Origin: Bacillota bacterium
Lineage (GTDB): Bacteria; Bacillota; Clostridia; Peptostreptococcales; Anaerovoracaceae
Length of the DNA: 38,277 nucleotides
Direction: 5' to 3'
NCBI GenBank assembly: GCA_017433375.1
Contig: JAFRHG010000020.1
Location: 1-38,277 of the forward strand
Position numbers and translations under genes: made by a program. Positions 26,997 to 34,893 of the stretch are shown piece by piece. Below the pieces are notes generated by a model. The model searched no databases. It was not told where the DNA came from and saw only the letters and a list, made by a program, of their open reading frames with translations. Each line of letters starts with the position of its first letter. Position 1 is the first letter of the stretch.

Positions 26997-27662
26997 TCAG
27001 GCGGTCTTCTCGGCCACGATCTCCAGCACCCGATCGACCACCTGGTCGATGTCCATGCCGGTGGTGTCCAGTTCGACGGCGTCTTCCGCCTTGCGCAGGG
27101 GGTTCAGCTTCCTGGTCATGTCGTTGTGGTCCCGCTGGCGGATGTCCTCCAGGACCTCGTCGTAGGTCTGGGGGTCGCCTTTTTCCTGAAGTTCCAGGAA
27201 GCGGCGCTGGGCCCTCTCCTCGTCGGAGGCGGTCAGGTAGATCTTGACCTCCGCGTCCGTCAGGACATTGGTGCCGATGTCCCGGCCGTCCATGATCACA
27301 CTTTTGCGCTCGGCCATGCCTCGCTGGATCTCCACGAGTTTTTCGCGGACTTCCGGGATCGTGGAACAGACCGATGCCATCATGGACATTTCCGGCGTCC
27401 GGATGTGGTCGCTGACGTCCCGGCCGTCCAGATAGATGCAGCCGTCATCAAAGTCGATATCCGTCACCGCCAGCATGGAGTTCACCGCTTCCTGGTTTTC
27501 CGGATAGACGCCGCAGACCGACATCTTGTACCCGATGGCCCGGTACATGGCTCCCGTGTCGATGTAGTCGATGTTCAGTTTTTTCGCCACGGCTTTGGCG
27601 ATGGTGCTCTTGCCAGCGCCGCTGGGGCCGTCGATGGCGATCCGATAGATATCGCTGCTCAT
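26997..27662 (-). CDS. cmk: Cytidylate kinase
   Basis: Phosphorylates CMP and dCMP with ATP. 221 residues, normal length. The P-loop IAIDGPSGAGKSTIAKAVA lies near residue 8, LNIDYIDTGAMYRA follows, and GRDIGTNVLTDAEVKIYLTA near 127 and RKLNPLRKAEDAVELDT near 185 are CMP-kinase motifs. It lies 21 nt after nrdR, so the two nucleotide-metabolism genes form an operon closed by the terminator at 26899-26948. Confidence 0.97.
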   Translation of the reverse strand: MSSDIYRIAIDGPSGAGKSTIAKAVAKKLNIDYIDTGAMYRAIGYKMSVCGVYPENQEAVNSMLAVTDIDFDDGCIYLDGRDVSDHIRTPEMSMMASVCSTIPEVREKLVEIQRGMAERKSVIMDGRDIGTNVLTDAEVKIYLTASDEERAQRRFLELQEKGDPQTYDEVLEDIRQRDHNDMTRKLNPLRKAEDAVELDTTGMDIDQVVDRVLEIVAEKTA

Positions 27663-27683
27663 TGCTTTTGCTCTCCTGCCCGC

Positions 27684-28148
27684 TCAGGCCTTCTTCTTCG
27701 TCGTCAGCAGGCGCTCGACTTCCTGCACGAATGTATTTACGTCGGTGAACTGGCGGTAGACGGAGGCGAACCGGACGTAAGCCACTTCATCCAGATCACG
27801 GAGCTGTTCCATGACCAGTTCTCCGATGAAGGTGCTCTCCACCTCCTTCTCCATCATATTGTTGAGTCCGCGTTCGATGTCGTTGACGATCCCCTCCATA
27901 TCGGACACGGAAACCGGCCGCTTCTCACAGGCTCTGACGATACCGTTCAGCAGCTTGTTCCGATCGAAAGCCTGGCGGCTTCCATCCTTCTTGATGACCA
28001 TCAGGATCATCTCTTCCACTTTTTCGTAGGTGGTGAACCTCCTTCCGCAGGACTCGCACTCTCTCCGGCGGCGGATCGCCCGGCCGTCCTCCGTATGTCT
28101 GGAATCGATAACCTTGCTGTCTTCGTTCTCACAATAGGGGCACTTCAT
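27684..28148 (-). CDS. nrdR: Transcriptional repressor NrdR
   Basis: Nucleotide-sensing repressor of ribonucleotide reductase genes. 154 residues: a zinc ribbon ([15 protein letters not shown] near 3 and ECESCGRRF near 31) followed by an ATP-cone (about 48-138, [20 protein letters not shown]). The start at 28148 has GGGAGG upstream; the leader holds a small ATGGC-UUCG-GCCAT hairpin (28167-28180) just before it. A promoter is at 28208-28236. No ribonucleotide reductase gene is in the window. Confidence 0.97.
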   Translation of the reverse strand: MKCPYCENEDSKVIDSRHTEDGRAIRRRRECESCGRRFTTYEKVEEMILMVIKKDGSRQAFDRNKLLNGIVRACEKRPVSVSDMEGIVNDIERGLNNMMEKEVESTFIGELVMEQLRDLDEVAYVRFASVYRQFTDVNTFVQEVERLLTTKKKA

Positions 28149-28207
28149 ACTGTTCCTCCCAACATCATGGCCGAAGCCATTTCCACAATTTTCCTACTAT
28201 AGAACTG

Positions 28208-28236
28208 ATTGTACTACATCTTGTGGTTTTTGCCAA
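28208..28236 (-). promoter_or_regulatory. Promoter of nrdR-cmk
   Basis: TTGGCA (28236-28231, minus strand), 17-bp spacer, TACAAT (28213-28208). Confidence 0.65.
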
Positions 28237-28310
28237 GACCCAGGTTTATTTAACCGGCTGGCCGCCGACGCGGCGGAAAAAGACTTCCCCGCGGACCGTC
28301 TGCGCAACAG

Positions 28311-28346
28311 AAAAAGACTGCCCCGCGGATGATCCGCAGGGCAGTC
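28311..28346 (-). terminator. Terminator after the AGCS symporter gene
   Basis: GACTGCCC-GCGG/CCGC-GGGCAGTC, a near-perfect 14-bp stem, followed on the minus strand by five U. A degenerate copy of its left half (AAAAAGACTTCCCCGCGGA) lies 34 bp away at 28277, pointing to a partial duplication. Confidence 0.88.
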
Positions 28347-28397
28347 GCCGTGTTTTGGTTGTCACGCCTGACGTTCAGGCAACGCTCAGCAGTTCCC

Positions 28398-29891
28398 TCA
28401 GTTCCTCACGTGGAAGGTCAGGTTCTCCTGATATTCGCCGGAATCCAGTCTCCGGAAGAAGTCCTTGGTTTCCATGGCGATGACGCCGGAAAGGACGACC
28501 AGAGCGATCAGGTTCGGCGCAGCCATCAGCGCGTTGAAGATGTCCGCGATGGTCCATACCTGGCTCAGGGTCAGGAAGGGGCCGATCAGGACGGCGAAGA
28601 TGTAGACCCAGCGATAGAACTGGATGGCCGCCTTGTTGCCGTTGGTCAGATAGTCGAAGCAGCGCTCCGCGTAGTAGTCCCATCCGAGGATGGTGGTGAA
28701 AGCGAAGAATGCCAGCGCCGTCATGACCACGAAGGCGCCTGCGGACTGGGACCAGGGCAGGCCCATGCCGAAGGCCATCTGGGTGAGGGCCGCGCCGTCT
28801 ACGACAGCGTCGCCGCCTTCCAGGATGCCGCCGGCGATATTCATCTGGTTCGCCGTCTCGTATGCGCCGGAGACCATGATGGTCAGGCCGGTCATGGTGC
28901 AGATGCAGATGGTGTCGATGAAGGTACCGGTCATGGTAACCAGACCCTGACGGACACATTCATTGGTCTGCGCAGCAGCAGCAGCGATAGGCGCGGAACC
29001 CAGGCCGGCTTCGTTGGAGAAGATGCCTCTGGCCACGCCCTTCTGCAGGGCGATGAACATGGTTCCGACAACGCCTCCGGTGACCGCCGAGGGCGAGAAT
29101 GCCGCCTTGACGATCGTGGCGACCGCCCAGGGGATGTCCGCGATGTGATAGAAAACGATGCAAAGGCAAACGATCACGTAGGCGATAGCCATGAAGGGTA
29201 CCACGACCGTGGTAACCGACGCGATTCTCTTGATGCCGCCGATGATGACCAGCGCGGACAGGACCGCGACGACGATAGCCGTCAGCACGACCGCGATGGA
29301 ATACTCTCCGCCGAAGAGGTGGACCAGATGCTGATCATTGGGGTCGAAGAAGGACTTCGCCGCGTTGGCGATACCGTTGACCTGGGTGATGGTTCCGATA
29401 CCCAGGGCTCCGGCCAGAGCGCCGAACAGGGCGAACAGTTTGCCCAGCCATCTCCAGTTATGGCCGGTCTTTTCCTTCATGCCCTTTTCAATGTAGTAGA
29501 AGGGGCCGCCCAGATAGGAGCCGTCTTCCTTTTTGATTCTGTACTTAATGGCCAGCAGGCCTTCCGCGTACTTGGTCGCCATACCGAAGCAGGCAGCGAT
29601 GATCATCCAGAACAGCGCTCCCGGGCCGCCGGCGACAACTGCGGTCGCCACACCGACGATGTTTCCGGTACCGATGGTAGCGGACAGCGCCGTGGCCAGC
29701 GCACCGAAGCTGGTGACCTCGCCGGATCCGCCTTCCTCGTTATGCACCATGTACTTCAGCGCCTTGCCGAGTTTTCTGAACTGCACCACTTTCAGTCTGC
29801 AGGTCAGCAGGATCCCGGTACCCATGATGAGAACGATCAGAGGAATTCCCCATACGATCCCGTCGACTGTGTCAAGAAATTGTGTGACCAT
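28398..29891 (-). CDS. AGCS-family sodium:glycine/alanine symporter
   Basis: Sodium-coupled amino-acid carrier of 497 residues with about 10-11 TM segments. Family motifs: FGALATALSATIGTGNIVGVA near residue 62, GGPGALFWMI near 88, and ARGIFSNEAGLGSAPIAAAA near 293. AGCS carriers move alanine and/or glycine; the glycine riboswitch in the leader makes glycine the likely physiological substrate. AAGGAGAG precedes the ATG. It is transcribed alone, from the promoter at 30179-30207 to the terminator at 28311-28346. Confidence 0.94.
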   Translation of the reverse strand: MVTQFLDTVDGIVWGIPLIVLIMGTGILLTCRLKVVQFRKLGKALKYMVHNEEGGSGEVTSFGALATALSATIGTGNIVGVATAVVAGGPGALFWMIIAACFGMATKYAEGLLAIKYRIKKEDGSYLGGPFYYIEKGMKEKTGHNWRWLGKLFALFGALAGALGIGTITQVNGIANAAKSFFDPNDQHLVHLFGGEYSIAVVLTAIVVAVLSALVIIGGIKRIASVTTVVVPFMAIAYVIVCLCIVFYHIADIPWAVATIVKAAFSPSAVTGGVVGTMFIALQKGVARGIFSNEAGLGSAPIAAAAAQTNECVRQGLVTMTGTFIDTICICTMTGLTIMVSGAYETANQMNIAGGILEGGDAVVDGAALTQMAFGMGLPWSQSAGAFVVMTALAFFAFTTILGWDYYAERCFDYLTNGNKAAIQFYRWVYIFAVLIGPFLTLSQVWTIADIFNALMAAPNLIALVVLSGVIAMETKDFFRRLDSGEYQENLTFHVRN

Positions 29892-29947
29892 TTTGGATCT
29901 CTCCTTTTCCTAATAAAAAGTAATAATAATGATGTGGAATAAAAGCG

Positions 29948-29976
29948 AAAAAGCCGATCATATAATATGAACGACT
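29948..29976 (-). terminator. Riboswitch-controlled terminator before the AGCS gene
   Basis: AGUCGUUCAUA-UUA-UAUGAUCGGCU, an 11-bp stem with one mismatch, followed by U5. The 5' arm AGUCGUUC (29976-29969) can instead pair over 8 bp with GAAUGAUU (30010-30003), just after the aptamer. That pairing is a candidate antiterminator, so glycine binding would be expected to favour read-through (ON switch). The switch direction is inferred. Confidence 0.8.
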
Positions 29977-30011
29977 TCCGGAGAGTATACAAATCGAAAG
30001 ATAATCATTCG

Positions 30012-30114
30012 CTCTGTCCTTTTGCCTGAGAGATTACCGCTGACTGCCTTCTACTCTTCCGTGCCAGCCTGCAGCGTACACCTTCGGCGCCCGGTTTCCC
30101 GGAACTCTCCAGAG
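30012..30114 (-). promoter_or_regulatory. Glycine riboswitch (single aptamer)
   Basis: On the minus strand the element opens with CUCUGGAGAG, contains GCGCCGAAGG, and closes with CUCUCAGGCAAAAGGACAGAG, all conserved in glycine aptamers. P1 is CUCUG/CAGAG. No second full aptamer is present between it and the AGCS gene, so this is a singlet. It controls the symporter at 28398-29891. Confidence 0.93.
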
Positions 30115-30137
30115 AAAATTTATATCTCCATCCCCGC

Positions 30138-30197
30138 AAAAAAAACTGCGCGGATGACGGGTATAAACTTACAGTTGCATACTATCATACCGCGCAG
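30138..30197 (-). terminator. Terminator of the FKBP lipoprotein gene
   Basis: CTGCGCGG (30197-30190) pairs with CCGCGCAG (30153-30146), supported by TGA/TCA inside, and eight U follow on the minus strand. The 36-nt enclosed loop holds the -10 of the next promoter. Confidence 0.8.
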
Positions 30198-30207
30198 GGC
30201 GTTTCAA
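30179..30207 (-). promoter_or_regulatory. Promoter of the glycine riboswitch/AGCS unit
   Basis: TTGAAA (30207-30202, minus strand), 17-bp spacer, TAGTAT (30184-30179). The spacer is the 5' arm of the upstream terminator. A transcript starting near 30172 has only the 3' arm and escapes that terminator. Confidence 0.6.
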
Positions 30208-30260
30208 TGAATAAGTTGCATATATATTGTATACATATACTAACTTGTCCTGTTTTGCGC

Positions 30261-31334
30261 CTATTTTTTTACTTTCGCGTTGTCGAGGATGAAATCCATG
30301 ACCTTTTCATAGAGCAGGTTGATGTGGGCGTACTGGTCCATGGTCCGGCCGGTGTAGCTCTTGACCGAGTCCTCATCATACCCCTGGGCAGTGATCTCCT
30401 CGATCTTCTTTTCCTTTTCCTCGTCGGTGTATTCCAGGCCTTCCTTATCGGCGATGTACTCGATGGCCATCTCCTGCTTGATCAGGGTCTGGGCGCTCTC
30501 CTCGATCATCTTGTCGAAGGCCTTCTCATCCTCCGCGCCGAAGTACTGGGCAATGACCTCGCTGCGGTCCACTCCGTACTGCTCCGCCATGGAGTCCACC
30601 TGGGCGCTGAAGTTCTCCTTGTAGGCCTTGAGCTGATCCTCGGGATACTTGAGCATTTCCGTGTTCTCCATCACCTTGGACCAGAGCTCGTTCTTCTGCT
30701 CCTCCTTCGCCTCGTCTTCCTTCTCCTTGCGGATGGACTTCTTCAGGGACTTCTCGTAGTCTTCCTTGGTCTTGTACTTGGTATTCTTCTTGATGAAGGC
30801 ATCGGTGTATTTCGGCGTCTTCGTCCGCTTCGCGGAATTGATCTTCACCTTGAAGGTGACGTCCTTGCCGGCGACATCCTCGCTCTGGTAATCCTTCGGG
30901 AAGGTCAGGTCCAAAGTGACGCTGTCCCCGATATGCTTGCCTTTTAATCCGTCCTCAAAGCCCTCGATGAAGCTGTCGCTGCCGATCTCCAGATCCGTTC
31001 CTTCCGCGGAGCCTCCCTCGAATTCCTTGCCGTCTATGGTCCCCACGTAGTCGATGTTGACGGTGTCGCCGTCCTTGATCTCGTCATCTTTGCCCAGATC
31101 CTCGGACTTGGCCGCCGCCTCCAGGGCCTCATCGATCTTGGCCTGCACGTCCTCGTCGGTGACCTTGACCTTGACCGTCTCCACCGGCAGGCCCTTGTAC
31201 TGTCCGACCTTGATGTAGTCGTCGTAGTTTATTCCGTCATAGGGATTCTTCTCGTCTCCGCATCCGGACAGTCCCATGCAAAGGCAAAGAACGACCGCCA
31301 TGCTCAGTCCCAGAATAACCGATCTCTTACTCAT
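30261..31334 (-). CDS. Trigger-factor-like FKBP peptidyl-prolyl isomerase lipoprotein
   Basis: 357 residues. A signal peptide with lipobox LSGC (Cys25) predicts anchoring on the outer face of the membrane. An FKBP domain follows (about 85-175, with DGDTVNIDYVGTIDGKEFEGG and FIEGFEDGLKGKHIGD), then a long helical trigger-factor-C-type domain (about 176-350) rich in Lys and Glu. It lacks the N-terminal ribosome-binding domain of true trigger factor, so it is likely a foldase for exported proteins, comparable in role to PrsA. That role is inferred. AAGGAGA precedes the ATG; it lies about 100 nt after the diguanylate cyclase gene. Confidence 0.88.
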   Translation of the reverse strand: MSKRSVILGLSMAVVLCLCMGLSGCGDEKNPYDGINYDDYIKVGQYKGLPVETVKVKVTDEDVQAKIDEALEAAAKSEDLGKDDEIKDGDTVNIDYVGTIDGKEFEGGSAEGTDLEIGSDSFIEGFEDGLKGKHIGDSVTLDLTFPKDYQSEDVAGKDVTFKVKINSAKRTKTPKYTDAFIKKNTKYKTKEDYEKSLKKSIRKEKEDEAKEEQKNELWSKVMENTEMLKYPEDQLKAYKENFSAQVDSMAEQYGVDRSEVIAQYFGAEDEKAFDKMIEESAQTLIKQEMAIEYIADKEGLEYTDEEKEKKIEEITAQGYDEDSVKSYTGRTMDQYAHINLLYEKVMDFILDNAKVKK

Positions 31335-31436
31335 TCACGCTTTCTCCTTTTTTTCCGATAACTGACTCTCCCGTATTGTAATACAGAAATATGTAGGTTC
31401 TGTGTTGATTCTCTTCTCCCTGTCCCATAAGGGCCC

Positions 31437-34274
31437 TTACTTGACCGGATTGCTTTCCAGCCGCTCCGCCTGGTGGGTGACGGTGACCCCGGCTTCGCCT
31501 TCCGCCTCCCAGACGTCCAGGATCCGGCTGACGGGAATCATATAGCCCTCTTCACTGGCTTCCACCAGCAGGGCCAGCACCTGCCTGGTGTTGTACTTCA
31601 GCACCACGTCGCAGCTGCGCAGAAGCCCCGCGGCCAGCTCGACGAATCTGTCCGTGGCCTCGGAGAGTTTCCCCTCTTCTTCCCCCTGGAGGGTAAAGGC
31701 AACCAGGTACAGGTCGCAGGAGCTGTTGGAGGCAAAGCGCACCATGAATCGGTAGACATCCCGGAAGATGTCCTTGTCGGCGATCAGGGCGGTCCGCTTC
31801 TGATTCCGCTCGCCGAAGACCATCTGCAGGCTGGACAGCTCGCCGGTGCTCTCCTCCCGGGTTGCCTTTGCCTGTTCCCTGTGGATGGTGATGTGGTGCT
31901 TCCCCTCCTTCTTCGCCTGATGGAGCGCCTGGTCCGCCTTGGAGAAGAGCACGCTGTACTCCCGTCCGCCCTGGGGCACCATCACGGCACCCACGGAGCA
32001 GCCGATGGGGATCTGCGTCTCGCTGCCCATATACTCCCTGGCGGATTTGATGATCTCCCCGTTGAGGAAGGACGCCTTCCCTGCCAGCACCTCCTCATCC
32101 GTCAGCCCGTCGCAGTAGACGACGAATTCGTCCCCGCCGATCCGCCCGGCGATATCGTTGTCCCGGATGACCGACCGGATCAGGTCGGCGAACCGGATGA
32201 GGACCCGGTCGCCCATCTCGTGGCTGTACAGGTCGTTGACCAGCTTGAAGCTGTCCAGGTCGATGACCAGCAGGGTGCCCTTGCCGCTCTCCACGGCGCG
32301 GGCGATAGCGTCCTCCGTGGAGGCTTTGTTGGACAGGCCGGTCATGGCGTCCGTGCGGGCGGCCTTCTCCAGCCGCCGGTTCACCTCATCCTGCCAGGCG
32401 ATCATACCCGACAGCATCCGATAGATCATCACGATGCAGATGAGGAAAGCCGCCAGGCAGATAATGCTGTAGATGATGACCCGGCCGTAGATCTTCCAGG
32501 CGTCGGCGACCACGTAGATGGCGAAGCGGGAGGTGTTGTTGCTCTTGGCGAGAAGGATATTCCAGGATCCGTCGTAGTCCCGGATAAGCTTTGTATCGGT
32601 GCCGTTGGCTTTCACCCCGCCGTAGGGCAGGTCCAGCACACTGGTCTGGGTTTCCTGGGACATCTGGTACGCTCCGTAGGGATGGTTCACGATATTGCCG
32701 TCCACATCCACCAGGAAGGCGTAGCCGTCATCGGAATAGCTGTCACCCAGGATCCCCACCAGCTTGTCCATATAAAAGTCGATGCCGAACACGCCCAGGA
32801 ACTTCCCGGTCTTCGCATCGTTGACGCATTCGGCGATGGTCACGCAGTAGCCGCCGGTCTGCTCGTCATAGTAGGGCGCGGTAATGGTCCATCCGGCCTC
32901 GGCGTTGAGGGCGCCCTCGTACCAGGGCCGCTCCTCGATGCGCACCTCCGGTCCCGGCATCCATCCGTTGTTCATGAACACCGTCGGCTCCATATCCGGA
33001 TTGGCCAGATAGGTAACGGAGATCTCCGGATACTGTTCGGTGATGCGGTCCAGGAAGCCGATCGTTCCCTTATAGTCCTTCAACATATCCGGATTGGTGG
33101 AGATGGTGCTGACGAACATATCCAGAATGCTCTTCTGGGTGTCCACCCATTCCGACAGGTGGTACTCGTAGCTGTCCGCCTCGCTCTTCATCTGGACGGT
33201 TCCCCAGCGGGTGGTCGCGGAAATGGTAGTGTACATGCTGAAGAGCATGACCAGGATCATGAAGACGAGGATCCGGTTCCGGTATGTCTTGTTGACGCCC
33301 CGAGCTTCCTTTTTCTTTTTGCCGGCAGGCCGTTCTCTGTGTTCCTCCTCGCTCTCCCGGGCCGTCTCCCCCCGCTTCCTGTTTCGCCGCGCGAATACAA
33401 AGGCAAGGATAACGGTGACGAACAGAGCGAGAGCGATCAGAATGGTCACGATGAGCTGGGCGTAAGCGCTCCGGTAGAGATCCCAGTCGCTGATGCTGAC
33501 GATCAGGTACCAGCCGTTACCGGATTGGGTGGCGAAGAGGTTTTCGTTCAGCAGCCCTGACTTGATCCGGGCGGTGACCAGACCCTCCTTTTTCTTTGAC
33601 AGGGCCCAGATCCCCGCGTATTCGGGGACGGCGTCCTTGAGCTGCCTGCCGATCATCTGCTCGTCGGAGCATCCGGCGATGATGCCGTCGCCGGTGACGA
33701 TGACCGCGTGCCGGTCCCCTTCGTCATACATCTGTTCGATGTATGACTGGATGGTGTCCATGGTGTAGTCCACCGCCAGCACCGTTTCCCCGTCGGCCAG
33801 CATAACGGACACGGAATAGCAGATGTCTCCCGTCATGGCATCCTGGTAGGGCGAGGATACGTATACCTTCCCCCCGTTGCGGATTGCGCCCTTGTACCAG
33901 ACCCGGTCCGAAGGCACATAGTCGCCGGGCGCGTCAAAATCGGGGATGATGAACCAGTCGCTTCCGGCGATGTAGACATTGAACACACCGGTGTCCCCTT
34001 CGACGGCTTCTTTCTTTTTCCTATTGATGAATTTGTCCAGCGCCTCACGGTCGTCGAGATACTTTCCCGACTCGATGGCGATCTCCATCGTGAGTTTCTC
34101 GGCGTCATCGATGGTCTTCTCCAGTTCCCGGCTGATGCTCTCCAGCTGGGTGATGCCCGCGTCCTTCGTCTGCTGCCTGATCTGCCCGGACATCACCCAG
34201 ATGTCAATGAGCAGCACCGCCAGCAGAAGGACGGCGACCGCGATGACGACGCCGACATTCTTTCTGTTGTTCAT
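31437..34274 (-). CDS. Diguanylate cyclase with two tandem dCACHE sensor units
   Basis: 945 residues. Order: TM (about 8-28), dCACHE-1 (35-265), TM (272-296), basic linker, TM (335-353), dCACHE-2 (358-595), TM (600-622), GGDEF domain (640-800), C-terminal domain (820-930). GRIGGDEFVVY holds an intact active site, with an inhibitory RxxD site (RDND) five residues before GGDEF. Both sensors show the amino-acid-binding pattern: DRVWYKGA, PYQD and a later D in unit 1; ERPWYEGA, PYYD and FGID in unit 2. The last 110 residues resemble a decayed second GGDEF (LLRSCDVVLKYNTRQVLALL). ATG 34274 is chosen over the TTG one codon earlier. It follows the lipoprotein gene by 4 nt. Confidence 0.88.
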   Translation of the reverse strand: MNNRKNVGVVIAVAVLLLAVLLIDIWVMSGQIRQQTKDAGITQLESISRELEKTIDDAEKLTMEIAIESGKYLDDREALDKFINRKKKEAVEGDTGVFNVYIAGSDWFIIPDFDAPGDYVPSDRVWYKGAIRNGGKVYVSSPYQDAMTGDICYSVSVMLADGETVLAVDYTMDTIQSYIEQMYDEGDRHAVIVTGDGIIAGCSDEQMIGRQLKDAVPEYAGIWALSKKKEGLVTARIKSGLLNENLFATQSGNGWYLIVSISDWDLYRSAYAQLIVTILIALALFVTVILAFVFARRNRKRGETARESEEEHRERPAGKKKKEARGVNKTYRNRILVFMILVMLFSMYTTISATTRWGTVQMKSEADSYEYHLSEWVDTQKSILDMFVSTISTNPDMLKDYKGTIGFLDRITEQYPEISVTYLANPDMEPTVFMNNGWMPGPEVRIEERPWYEGALNAEAGWTITAPYYDEQTGGYCVTIAECVNDAKTGKFLGVFGIDFYMDKLVGILGDSYSDDGYAFLVDVDGNIVNHPYGAYQMSQETQTSVLDLPYGGVKANGTDTKLIRDYDGSWNILLAKSNNTSRFAIYVVADAWKIYGRVIIYSIICLAAFLICIVMIYRMLSGMIAWQDEVNRRLEKAARTDAMTGLSNKASTEDAIARAVESGKGTLLVIDLDSFKLVNDLYSHEMGDRVLIRFADLIRSVIRDNDIAGRIGGDEFVVYCDGLTDEEVLAGKASFLNGEIIKSAREYMGSETQIPIGCSVGAVMVPQGGREYSVLFSKADQALHQAKKEGKHHITIHREQAKATREESTGELSSLQMVFGERNQKRTALIADKDIFRDVYRFMVRFASNSSCDLYLVAFTLQGEEEGKLSEATDRFVELAAGLLRSCDVVLKYNTRQVLALLVEASEEGYMIPVSRILDVWEAEGEAGVTVTHQAERLESNPVK

Positions 34275-34278
34275 CAAA

Positions 34279-34875
34279 TCAGTCCCCGTTCAGGTATTCC
34301 TCCAGCTTCTCCATCAGGTGCCCTTCCTCCAGTTCTTCCTTGATCTTTTCCTCCAGATCAAACTCCCTGCCCGTCCGGTCCTCGTAGATCTCCTCGAAGG
34401 ACCTCCCCTGATCCTCCGGATCGAAATCCACGTTCATGGCGCTTTCCCTCCATGGGTTGTCCTCAGGCAGGTAGGTGTAGGCCAGGTTGTGCTGCTGCCA
34501 CTCGTAGACCATGTCGTCCGCCGTACGGTAGGACTCCATGTCCTTGCCGTGGACGGGGTAGGTGTCGATGAGAGCCTGGCAGATCACGGTCATCTTCTTC
34601 TCGTTCGTGATCTTGTAGGAGTCGAATATCCGCCAGTTTTCCCAGGTATGCTGGGCGCGGAATTCCTCCCCGTCGCAGGTGAAGGCGTAGTTGGTGCCTC
34701 CGCCGTCCACATCGTAGAGGTTGATTTCCTCCGCCGGCCCCGACACCGACTCTTCCGTCGACTCCTCCGACGGCTCTTCCGCCGGTTCCACACTCTCCAG
34801 ATCGAACCCGCAGCCGGCCAGGACAAGCAGGCTTATCACCAGCCCGGCCAGAAACAGAACTCTTCTTTTTTTCAT
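34279..34875 (-). CDS. Lipoprotein of unknown function
   Basis: 198 residues. A basic start, a hydrophobic segment and lipobox LAGC (Cys22) predict an extracytoplasmic lipoprotein. A Glu/Ser-rich spacer (28-48) precedes an acidic domain containing NYAFTCDGEEFRAQHTWENW and an EDRTGREFDLEEKIKEELEE tail. I recognise no family. It sits between a two-TM protein gene (18 nt upstream) and the dual-sensor cyclase gene (4 nt downstream), so a role with one of them is possible. Confidence 0.8.
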   Translation of the reverse strand: MKKRRVLFLAGLVISLLVLAGCGFDLESVEPAEEPSEESTEESVSGPAEEINLYDVDGGGTNYAFTCDGEEFRAQHTWENWRIFDSYKITNEKKMTVICQALIDTYPVHGKDMESYRTADDMVYEWQQHNLAYTYLPEDNPWRESAMNVDFDPEDQGRSFEEIYEDRTGREFDLEEKIKEELEEGHLMEKLEEYLNGD

Positions 34876-34893
34876 CCTAATCTCTTCTTTCCC

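Noticed and set aside
28149-28207. NrdR-box autoregulatory site upstream of nrdR
   Set aside because: No pair of sequences close to the NrdR-box consensus at helical spacing.
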